Part shown: positions 13,458 through 24,142 of the stretch, in pieces
Layout: each line of letters begins with the position of its first letter
How positions within the stretch are numbered: position 1 is the stretch's first letter
From: Linepithema humile
Taxonomy: Eukaryota > Arthropoda > Insecta > Hymenoptera > Formicidae
Direction of reading: 5' to 3'
DNA: 64,000 nucleotides
Assembly (NCBI RefSeq): GCF_040581485.1
Contig: NC_090130.1
Location: forward strand, 2,604,001-2,668,000
The notes under the pieces: model-generated
Told to the model about the DNA's origin: nothing
What the model saw: the letters and a program-made list of their open reading frames with translations, nothing else
The model's database searches: none
Program-made: the position numbers and the translations under genes

Positions 13458-14954
13458 ATGTTTCCGCAAAGCTCACAAAAGAAATATTGGATATTTAGCG
13501 ATGAAAATGATTTAACTATTTTGAGAGAGAAAACCAATGTTGAGTTTATTGCAAAACATGGAGTTAATATGACTGTGAGTTTATTTTTGCAATATTCAAT
13601 TGTTTGTTATTCATTTTTGTTTCAAATCACGTATCTATTTATTCACTTTTACTTATAATATCATGTGAATCAAATATCAATATCGATGCTTGAAACTTAG
13701 GTTATGTCACATGTTATACACGTTCATGATTATTACAATTATAATACAAATTTGTTATTTCAATAGCCGGAACAAAGAGAGGAACATTTTCTTTCACACA
13801 TAGAGGAGCGTACATTACTTCGTTTCTATGAATTGCAATTGAGGGACTTTTGTCGTCGATTCAATCCACCAATGCCACGTGCTACTGTAGCCACTGCTTT
13901 ACATTATTTTAAAAGATTTTATCTTAGGAATAGTGTGATGGATTATCATCCTAAGGAAATCTTGGTTACTTGTGTTTATCTAGCATGCAAAGTAATTATC
14001 TTTCCTTGGAAAAAAGTCTTTATAGTATTCGTAATCTCAATTGGTTCATACAACAATTGTGTTTTAGGTCGAAGAATTCAATGTCTCTATATCTCAATTT
14101 GTAGCAAATATCAAGGGTGATAGGGAAAAAGCATCCGATATCATTCTTAACAATGAATTGCTTCTCATGCAGCAGTTAAATTATAACCTCACTGTTCATA
14201 ATCCATTTAGGCCTGTAGAAGGTCTGATGATTGATATAAAGGTAGATCTGATGTTTTTCTATTATGTGCCTGTGCAAATAAAACAGTATGTATATAATGC
14301 TTGCTTTTATAGACAAGGTACGCGTCTTTGGAAAATCCTGAAAAATTAAGGCAGCACATAGATGAATTTTTAGAAAGGGTTTTTCTAACAGACAGTGTTC
14401 TTCTTTATGCTCCAAGCCAAGTTGCATTAGCTGCAACTTTGCATGCAGCATCCAGGGCTTCTGCAAATTTAGATAATTATGTTACTGATATACTGTTCTC
14501 AAGAGAGCAATTGGGAGGGATTATAGAGGCTGTGCGAAGTAATTGCATTTTATATATTTGCATGAATTTGCATACACACTTTTACAACGTAGGTTATCAA
14601 TATTTACAAATTAACTCTTGTAGAAATACGTTCAATGGCTAAATGTGTAGAATCACCTTCGCGAGAAATTGTAAAGGCTTTGGAGAAGAAACTGGATAAA
14701 TGTAGAAATCAAGAGAATAATCCTGATAGCGAAATGTAAGTACATTTGTGTGTAGGTTCAACGTTATCATATTTTTATAGAGGATTATTTGTGTAAGACT
14801 AAAAAATTTTAGATACAAGCAACGAATGCAGGAAATGTTGGATGAAGAGGATTTACAGGATAATGAGAAATATGCAAAAATTATTCAGGATCAGGCGGCC
14901 CACGATGACAAAGTTTTGGGAGTTAGTAAAATCTTGTCTCCTTCTGCTTTGTGA
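13458..14954 (+). CDS. CycH: Cyclin H, regulatory subunit of the CDK-activating kinase and TFIIH
   Basis: Cyclin H partners Cdk7 and Mat1 in the CDK-activating kinase, which phosphorylates CDK T-loops and, within TFIIH, the RNA polymerase II C-terminal domain. Six coding exons join in frame: 13458-13574, 13767-13991, 14068-14241, 14313-14538, 14624-14735 and 14813-14954, giving 331 residues against about 323 in human. All introns are short (71-192 nt) and GT-AG. The N-terminus carries the family's SSQK-x-YWxFS start; the first cyclin box includes ATALHYFKRFYLRNSVM and YLACK; then ELLLMQQLNYNLTVHNPFRP and the second box with LLYAPSQVALAATL. The C-terminus is acidic and helical. The ATG at 13458 is chosen because the conserved N-terminal motif follows within ten codons; the frame's upstream opening is TTG. 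The gene faces the homeobox gene tail to tail. I am confident of the identity. Confidence 0.95.
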
Positions 14955-15683
14955 TAATAACTATAAATTTTATATGATAATTAGTAAATATTGCATAATC
15001 CAAAATCCTATGTATATTTCTCAAATAATTTACGACTTTATTTCTTTATAACTCAATATACATGGGATTTACATAGGATTTTACAGCAATGTTGTATATT
15101 TGTATTCATCACAATCTAAAAATATAAATACTATCATTTTGTTCGTTTTCTTTGGATAAAAATTGCACCATGAATATTATTCGTTCTATAATAGTATTAA
15201 GACATAATTTATTTTGTACGTATACGATGTATTATTATAAATGCATACGTAAAAAAATAATGCGCATAAATTTATTGATGACCTTTACTTTATGATGATT
15301 TTTACTTTACCGTATTTTTCAATAATATTTATATTCAATATTATATAATATAATATTCAATAAATTTATTGAATCGCAAAACCTCCGTGAAATTTTATAA
15401 CATTTCAGAATACATCTATTCTAACAAAAGATGTTTTATTTACACGAACATATATATAGCATTTTAAATTATTCATGCAAATTAAATTATAAATTTAAGC
15501 CAAATTTATAATTTATAGCCTTTGTTTCAATTCAAGGCTTTGCTTGTATTAATTTCAATTAACGAAATATTGATAAATTAATTAATTGATTAATATTTAT
15601 CAATATTTATTAATTTATATATATTTATTGATTAAATTATCAATATTTTATATATTGTTCGATTTAATTTTATTCATCTGAAA
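14955..15683. other. AT-rich convergent 3' intergenic spacer
   Basis: This 729-nt AT-rich spacer lies between the stop codons of cyclin H (+) and the homeobox gene (-). It should hold the 3' untranslated regions and poly(A) sites of both. A palindromic AATAAATTTATT sits at 15359-15370, and AATAAA on the minus strand also occurs at 15669-15674, just past the homeobox stop. Interleaved ATTAATTAAT and ATTTATCAATATT runs fill 15540-15660. No gene is visible. Confidence 0.6.
15355..15374. terminator. Palindromic bidirectional poly(A) signal
   Basis: A perfect 20-bp palindrome centred on AATAAATTTATT presents AATAAA on both strands (15359-15364 on plus; 15365-15370 on minus). It lies about 400 nt past the cyclin H stop and about 310 nt past the homeobox stop, so one site could serve both convergent genes. 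Other AATAAA-like hexamers are present, so actual use is unproven. Confidence 0.4.
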
Positions 15684-18600
15684 CTAAGAATCGTGATGCC
15701 TGAAATCCAATCTCTGAGTCAACTGATGCGCGAGATGATTAGTCGGTACATTCTGAAAAATGGACGTTTGCTGTCTCATAGACAGATTACTGGGTAATGG
15801 TTGAACGATAGGTAATGGGGATGGTAATGGTAACGGTGTTAAATGTTGTGGGAGCAATGGTACTCCTGGTTGCGATTGTCCCGGATAATTAAAGAACCTG
15901 CGAAGAGACACATTAACGTATTACTTGTGCGAAAGTACAAAATAACATTTAATATTTAATTACTTAATTGATGCCAATCAAAATCTTAACGTTAAGTATA
16001 ATCTTATCTTGCAAATTTTTTAATTTTGCGAGAAAGACACTATAGTAATCCTTTTTACGTGAAAAAGATTTTCTTAGAAATTACTTATTATGTTTTGTAT
16101 TGAATTTATACCATAAACGATCACCGACAAAAATGGGTCGTGGTGCTGGAATTCCTAGACTCGAGTAGTACTGTTGCGCCAATAATTCGACATCATTAGT
16201 ATACTTTCTTTTCCACTTAGTCCGTCTATTTTGAAACCATATCTTTATCTGCAAAAATAGTTGATAAAAGATAAAATCGAAGTTTACGCAATCAATACGC
16301 AATCTTATGCACAGTTGATATTTCTCCACAATTTTTGTAAAATAATTAAAATGTTTAAAGCTAATTGAGATTGATCAATTGCAGACTCACGATAGATTCA
16401 CATTTGCGTTGGCTGGGGTGCAAAATATTTGCCCCGGGTGAGGATCGAACTCACGACCTTAAGATTATGAGACTTACGCGCTGCCTACTGCGCTACCGAG
16501 GCCCTAAGAAAGGTACTCGGAAGTGCTTTTGATCGCGAAAGCTCTGATCTTGTAATATATATGTGGGTCGCAAATGTTAAATATGAATAAAAAAATAAAT
16601 AACAAATTATATACAATGAATAGTAACACTTCAATTCGTACCCATCGAGCAAACATCTAATTTTTCGTTCTGTATAATATCTATACAATATTAAAAAAGA
16701 ATTATTGAATAAAACATAATCCTGAGCAGATTTCCTTAAAAGGTATATTTTTATCTATGAATATTTATATTGTTTGAAAAACGCAGTAAACTATTTTTTA
16801 TTACTACGTACAAAAATGTCGCTAACACGCATCGTCTTTATTCCGATTAAATTTTAATCCGCGTAAAAAATAATAGTGTATTATAATACACTAGAAAATA
16901 GCGTTGTTTTCTACGCGGATTGAAATTTCTCAAAGGAAACTTAGTCCATAGTAGCCGGCTCGCGAACATGCGGCCGGCTATGTATTCTAATTAAAAAATC
17001 GACGCCTCTCCGGTTCGTCGCCTAGACGGAGCGCAGCAGCCGTCGCTCGGTACATTTCGTTCCGCGGCGGATGCAAGCCTCGCGACGACGGAACGTGTAA
17101 GATGGCCTGCGTGAAGGGGAGAAAAGGGGCCCTTCCGAGCTGGCTCGTTAACTCTGAGAAATATTGTGACAGTTATGTCTGCAGCACGACGCGTCTCCTT
17201 CTTGCCTCTGATCCGTCGTCCGATCGTTCTCCCTTTCGAGCGCGATTGCGAGAGATAATTATCCGGCTCGTTCGCGATATTTCGACCGGCGCTGGCAATT
17301 ATTGTCGGCAAACAACTGGTCGGCGATGACGGCATGGCGCAATCTCCGCGATGGCGAATATTTTGGGTGCGCATCGTAAATTAATTAGTTTACAGCGTGG
17401 GCGGGTATCAAGCACATGCTACAAAATGTGCGGCCGAAACTTATGCAACCGTCATAGTCCACGCGTTTTACGGAGGAATCGTCATGTTGAGGAAATTATA
17501 GTGCTCTCGCGGGACCGGTTAATATTAGAAGATAATATCTGCGGAAAATCCGCGACAAAATTATGATCAATGCAGGAAGAGATTTTAGTAGTAACATATG
17601 CGAGGGAAAAATTGTTTCGAGTATGTTTCTTGAAATATATTACGATTTGAATATAATTTCCAAGACTGAAACACATTTGCGTTAAATTACAGAAAGCTCA
17701 AGGATTATTCAACTTCGCACCTTGTGTTTTGTCTCGTGCCGGAGCTGTTTGTAGAAATAATTTGATACACTTGTGTGACTATTAAATTTTAACTATTGAA
17801 CTCACATTTTTAAATAATATTGATGGTTATCGATATTATTTATAAATGTGAGTTCAATAGTTAAAATTTAATAGTCACACAAGTGTATCAAATTATTTCT
17901 ACCAACAGCTCCGGCATATTGATAGTTATTGATATTGATAGTTCACGCCTAAGGCAGCAATTCCTAATATAAAGCTTCAAATTTTACGAAAAATATTTTC
18001 GAAACATCTTATTTTAGACGATATAGCTGAATTCTTTATATATACAATGAAAAACGATTTCTGGAAGGGTTAAATACTTGGCAAAAAATTTTTTTCCATA
18101 ACAGTTCACGAGAAAGAAGGGTGGACAAGTGCTAATTGGTCTTAAAGGACGATCCTCCCCCATGGCGCCACGTTCTGGCGCCTGCACATATGGTGCTCCG
18201 TGAACCCATAATTTAGAGCGAGTTGATTTTAAGGAACTCGGGGTACAAGAGACTTAAACTGCTTCAGGTGTTGAAGAAAATCTACGGAAGCCGAAAGACA
18301 TTACCGCGATTTATTAAGTGTCCTATATCCTGTTGTGATCTCGCTTCGGTCTTCCGTGTTTTTTTGTTCTAATTAAATTTATTTATGGCATGAAACTTAA
18401 CATTGGAATACGCTAGGATTACGAAGGGCATTAGTGTAGCAGACAGCTGTTATTTATTATTGAATTAAAATAAAAGCGCGCCTCTCTGAAAAAGAACTTA
18501 ACTTAAGCAGCAAGTATGTTATTAAGATATTTACTTGCGTTTCCGTGAGTTTCAAGCTTTTGCTCAGCTGCAGCCGCTTCGCCACACTCAAGTACTTGTT

Positions 18601-21600
18601 TCTCTCGAATTCCGCCTCCAAGGACTTAATTTGCGCGGCGGTGAACGCCGTGCGTGGCCTCTTCTTCCTTTCGTCGTCGCTAATAGCGGCGGCGGTCTTC
18701 TCCTGGACATCTCTGTCCGCGCTCGTGGTTGAATTCGCGCCACTACTACTAGTACACGCTTCTGCAACAATGTTCCGTACTTTATAAGCAGCGTAAACAA
18801 TGTGGCTTCGTTGAAATACGCTCTTTAAATGTATTAACAACGGCATATTTCAAGCGACAACGATGGCGTTTACGACATTGCGAAAGGCGCTGTCGGGCCT
18901 TTTAATTATCGATTATCCGCATCGCGTAAATGTATTTTTGATGATCGAATGCTGATGTATCGGAAGTAAGTCGTCAAGCGCGTGAAAGTAACTGCAAATT
19001 ACGAAGCACAGATCGCCCAGGTATGGAAACGAGAAAGTATCACGGCGGGGCGCGAATAATTGATGCCAGCACCGAAATCACGTCATCATTCACTCGAAAC
19101 CCGTTGTGTTCGTTGCGGGCACCATATCTTTATCCTTTTAATCGCTTTTGAATGAGGTTAACACGCGCGAACCCATGCTGTTGAGTATGAGCGGACTCCA
19201 ATTACCCCCGTGGAATTCTCTTTCTCATCAATCTCGGAACTTTTTGTCCGTCGAAGTTGTTTATATTTATATTTATCCCGGCTTACAAGACGGCCGTACA
19301 CGGACGTCGCGCCGCGTGTCGTGAGGAATGTTTTCGGGCTCACTTTTAAGCGGTTGGTAACAAGACCGCGCTCTCTTAAGCGCCGGGGGATCATCTTCTA
19401 ATTATCTGCCCATTCGTCATCCGAGGAAAAAGCGTGGCATCGCGACGACCGAACTTCCACACTTGCGACTTACGCTGGGAACACTATTAGTCTGCATTGA
19501 AATAGTCTTAATTTACTTCTCAAATAGCTTTTCAAATGACTTTCTTCGAAGTAGTTATTTATCAATAGTATATAATTCAACCACCATACGTTATAAAAAA
19601 AAACCAGAGAAATCTGTCAATGATCAAATAAAATACGAATGAAAAATTATAGTAACTCAAAGTCAGAACTTGAATAAAAATTGCAAAATAAAGTAGAAAT
19701 AAAAAATCGTTTCTTTTTTAGATTTTATAAAATAATAAAGCATCGGTTATTTCGGTGTCAATGAATCGAAGGGTATTTAAAATTTAAGAAAAAAAAAGAA
19801 TTTAGGTTTTTATGTGCGTAATGCATTGACAATAAATATTCCGAAAAAAAAACTTCACGGTAACTTCATTCCGAGGAGCGCCATTTATTGGCTACTAATT
19901 GTCAGATGGCGACGTAATTGTCATGTTTCTCGCGCGTTTTTCGTGGCTCCTTCGCCTATAGTCGTACTACAGAATCGTCGGCTAAAACTGTACCGCCTCT
20001 AATTCACTTCGCACGAAATTCACTACCGTCGTATGCGCTCGATGCAGTCTTCCATGTTTCGCGCTTTCAACGAAGAATTCTGTCAGCTGCCAAGGCAATG
20101 ATAATATTTCATATCTGTATCATCGTATCTTTTGAGTATTCGAAGGCTATGATATTGAGAGAGATTTAGTATCGTATATTATGAAAATATTTAGGCAATC
20201 TTTTTTTGTTTGCCTATCAAAAAATTTTTTCTCTTTTTTTCAAATATTACATGACAATGCAAAACAATCATAAATACAAATTAATTAATCTCAACATCTA
20301 CGATACGTCGTTCACTTAAACACACATATTGCGTAAAGATTATTGATTGTCATCAGTAATCAAAAGAAAGTTCAATGAGTTATTTTTACGACAAAATGAG
20401 AAATTATCGCAACCTGCTCACAACCGGAAGAATACGAAAAGAAAAAGGGGAAAAGAGTTTCACAGTCTCGCACGGCTCATTTGTCGTCGAGTTTCTGACT
20501 CGGTTGCATTGACGAACGAGCTCTGGAAAGGAGCAGGAAAGGATTGGTGCAGAGGAAGCGACCACAAAAAGGAGTCGATGACACGGAGGGCGAAGGGGAG
20601 CGGAGCTCGAGGGGCAGAGGCGCGTTGAGCGTTGCGGAAATAGAACACCACGCCTTCTGGTTTACCTAATTGCCGCGAGCCGCGGCGAACTTGTCCCCTA
20701 ATTATTCGGTGACGAATGGCGCGAGGCGCGCAGAAGTGCGCGATAAAGCACGGCCAAATCTCATTCGTCTGACATTACTGGTGATTTCATGCTCGTGATC
20801 AACCGCGTGGCTAATTAATTTGTGCACGAGTCGCGACGATTGGCAAATCTGCCTAGAAGATAGCTGTATGAACGAGTTCTTTGTTCCCAGTCAAGATCTT
20901 AATATTCAAACAATAAAATTATTTAAATTATTAGCAAATTCGCTAAGAATTTGAGCAAGAAAACATGTTACGAAAATTCGAACTGGCGTTTAACGATTCA
21001 AGATATTTAACTTTTCTCTCGATATCTACGACAGATATTTCTATCTTAATGTCATTAATATTTTATTACTGAAGATTCGAGAAGAATAAAAATACAATAA
21101 TGAAGAATAAGAGAAAGAGTATAATTATAACACGAGGGCGTCATATATGGATGCAAAATTGTCGTCTAAACTCATAATAAGCTATACAAAAAGAAGCGCT
21201 TCTCTCCCGCATCATTTTTACACCGTTCTTTCTTGAAGATTTATGCGCCGCGTTGACGGCTTTGTAGTTGAACGCAACGTCCCACATATCTCAGTCTCAA
21301 CGTACGGCGCAAACGAGAATTGTCCTTTCCTTAGATCTCGAATTTATCGCGTTGGCCATTACGGCGTGTAAATCACGAGCCGGCTACGTGCCCTCGGATG
21401 GAAATTAGTCGTTGAGGCCCTCGAAGGCGTGCAAGATGCTGTAGAATTGAGTCGCTCAACTCTTGTATTAATTATTCGTAAAACGTAAGTCAAGTTCTTC
21501 ATTATGCCGTGTCGTATGATGACTAAAATATGTTAAAGGCACTTCTATAATGACTAAAATATGTTAAAGACACTTCTCTAACGATTGTATCCTGACAGCA

Positions 21601-24142
21601 ACTGTTATTGAAAATAATTTTATGTGAAAGAATTGCAACGCCAAGCAAATTACATTATTATTATTATTATATATGTATAACGGGCGACAGACAATAACAG
21701 TAAATTAGCTGCAGTTAACATCTGACAAAGAACTTTCGAACTATAATATGTTTATCATCAAACAATTTCCAGATTTTTAAAATCCTGAAAGTTAAATTTT
21801 GTATACAATCCTAATAGTGTAACATATTTTAAACATGACATTTCGAAAGAATCTCGAAGAGAAATTTTTCTGACATTTACAAGTTAGCAAGAGAGCAAGT
21901 TTTGCTGAATTTTCATGGCAGAATTAGCAGGAGACAGATAAATAGTGAAAGAAGAGCAGGAACATTGAGTGGGCGTGAAGCCTGCAGGAAGCAATGGATC
22001 AAACTTACAGACGACGGCCTTCTCCACGCGATCTTACGAATTCGTTACCGCAAGAAGTCTCGTGTGGATTTTATAACAATCAGTTTCTCTGGTACTGGTA
22101 ATAATGTTGCCAACTAACCCATGCAAAACTAGTCCCGGCGGATCACGATTTAATACTCGACGAGCTCAAAGGCTCAAAGTAATCTTTGGAGATTTTGCGA
22201 CATGCACGCACTTGCGCTGTCATTAGTTACGAAGGCTTCTTGTTTTTCTATTAGCATCGAAATTCTACATATAATACAGAACATTCAGAAACTATTATTC
22301 GCTGTTATGTAAATAAATATAAATTAATATAGAATGAAAAACAGGTAAACTACCGTCACGTTATGTAAAAGAAACAAATTTTTTTAAAGAAACAAATTTT
22401 TCTTAAAGAAAGTCTTCTCGCTGTATGTACTTTGCTAAATGTGAAATAACATTTTGTTTCAAATACAAATGCATCTTTTGAAAAATATTGCTTATGGATT
22501 ATATCATACAGTTAATGTAAAAAAAATTAGAATATTTTTAAACTTCATTATTTTTAGCAGAATTGCTAAATTATCGGATTCAAAATTAATTATTTATTTT
22601 TAATTTTTTTTAATTAAATTCACATATGATTACTCACAGATGTCACCAAAATTAGTTCAGGTAATTTTTTTCAGTTTATCGTGCGTAATAATATTTTATG
22701 ATTAAAATATCAGTATTTATCATTGGCATTTTATTAATTATTTGATTTGAGGCAACAAACACGTGCAAATTAAATTAAATTCTACAACGACAATAACAGT
22801 GTTATCGCTTGTAATAACTTCGAAAGCTATTATCGACAAATTTAAATATTGGTGAAATCTTTATTTCGTCTGTTTTTGCTTAAAATGTCTTTATTAATAA
22901 GACGATTTAACAAAATAAATACAAGTGTTACGCACTTGTGTAACCGAGCTTGGCACTGGCGTTTATATAAGCGAATTTATTTTCGCATAAATCTACATAA
23001 CGTAAAGTTATTAAATATTAAAGAAATTTGCATATAAATACTTTGAAAGCACAGGGTTTATTCAAAACTTAAATACATATCGATCAAATCTATTGCTCAT
23101 CCAGATATGTTTATTTGAATGTTAAAACTTTGTAGTAAATAATCGATATTTTGAAAAAACAATTCCACATAAATCTTGATTCCTCTCAATTCAGTAATCA
23201 TCTATCAAACGGTGATTTAAAAAGTTTACGGGCCGCGGCTTGCGGCAATTAGTTAAAGTATAATGATTTCTTTTATTAATTTTTCAAGCCTTTTATATGT
23301 GTGATATTTGTCTTTCGAAATTATCATTTAAGTTACAATCAACAAGAAAATATTCGTACGAGAGAAAAACATTATATCACAAATATTTATGCGACTGTCT
23401 GAAAATGTAATAGCGCTAATGATACTAATGAAACTCACCGTAATACATCTCCGGCTCGGGAGATGTTGAACATATCATGTCGGTATCGTCAAGCTCAATT
23501 TCCTCCGCCATTGACATGGATGAATCGGGTGCAACAAGCATTCTCATCTCCGATTCATTACCTGGCAAGTGCGATTATTATGTTTCATTTTTATTTTCTC
23601 ATTTTTGTTACATTAAAGCATAGTTTATGAAGTCTACAATTCCATATCAAGTAGAAGAAAAGATGTTACTTTTCTCGTTATATAATTGCAAAATATGTCA
23701 TTAATAAAAAATTTATTAAAAAATTATGCTAGAGTGAAATAATAAAGTAGATAGATCGTTAATAAGTATTATTATGCATTGTATGCATACAAAATAACTA
23801 TTTTGTAACATCATTAATTATCGTGAAGAAATAGATTGTTAATTTCAACGATAAGATAAATTCTTGGACGAAACCTAAATAAGAACAATTTATTTACTCG
23901 TCAATCGTCTTTCTCGTAAAGACGATTGACGAGAATTGACAACGATATTTAAAATGTTACTTTCGTTACTCACCTTCTTGGCACAGTAAGGATAAATCAG
24001 TCTGTTGTGGAAACTTATCTTCTTTATCTTTCTTGCTCGGTGCTAATAATCTCTCAATACTGAAGGAGCACATCCTTGGATTTCCCGTGGAATCGTTCGC
24101 TCCCTTTGACGGATCGAATTTTTTAAGCTCTTCATCAGACAT
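15684..24142 (-). CDS. NK-like (ANTP-class) homeodomain transcription factor
   Basis: Five coding exons on the minus strand join in frame: 24142-23974, 23561-23439, 18761-18535, 16248-16112 and 15897-15684, encoding 289 residues. Exon 1 contains FSIERLL (residues 27-33), an EH1-type motif that recruits the Groucho corepressor in related factors. A Ser/Asp/Glu-rich linker leads to the homeodomain at about residues 130-189: it starts KKRPRTAFTAAQIKSLEAEF and helix 3 reads IKIWFQNRRTKWKRKY, with Gln50 and Asn51. The 2286-nt intron before helix 3 falls between homeodomain positions 44 and 45, a recurrent site in homeobox genes. After the domain comes a distinctive block, NDVELLAQQYYSSLGIPAPR, then a Pro/Gln/Leu-rich tail. 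It is probably a sequence-specific, largely repressive developmental regulator. I do not assign a family: Phe49 argues against classical BarH, and I cannot place it firmly among NK, Msx, Dbx or Bar relatives. Confidence 0.9.
16430..16502 (-). tRNA. tRNA-Met(CAT), elongator type
   Basis: On the minus strand a 73-nt sequence folds as a complete tRNA. The acceptor stem GCCTCGG pairs with CCGGGGC (one T-G wobble) and is followed by discriminator A. A-box (TAGCGCAGT-AGGCAGC) and B-box (GTTCGATCC within GGTCGTGAGTTCGATCCTC) are present, and the anticodon loop reads CTCATAA. Overall it closely resembles the elongator tRNA-Met family, not the initiator. No intron is present. A short T-run just downstream (TTTT in AATATTTTGC) can act as the Pol III terminator. 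The gene lies in the third intron of the homeobox gene, on the same strand. Confidence 0.95.
17737..17916. repeat. 180-bp near-perfect inverted repeat (long hairpin)
   Basis: Two 88-bp arms (17737-17824 and 17829-17916) are inverted copies with only about three mismatches, separated by the 4-nt loop GGTT. The outer ends read TGCCGGAGCTGTT and AACAGCTCCGGCA. Transcription through it, as in the pre-mRNA of the homeobox gene whose third intron contains it, would give a hairpin longer than a normal miRNA precursor. It could be a MITE or solo foldback element, or a source of endogenous siRNAs. I see no clear target-site duplication. Confidence 0.85.
23897..23933. repeat. Perfect 16-bp stem with 5-nt loop
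   Basis: CTCGTCAATCGTCTTT at 23897-23912 is followed by the loop CTCGT and its exact inverse at 23918-23933. It lies in the first intron (23562-23973) of the homeobox gene, about 40 nt inside the donor end. It could form an intronic hairpin near the 5' splice site, or a cruciform. No function is shown by sequence. Confidence 0.6.

Noticed and set aside
21508..21580. Short tandem duplication around GACTAAAATATGTTAAA
   Set aside because: Two copies of about 34 bp with small differences look like ordinary replication slippage and nothing nearby gives them a role.
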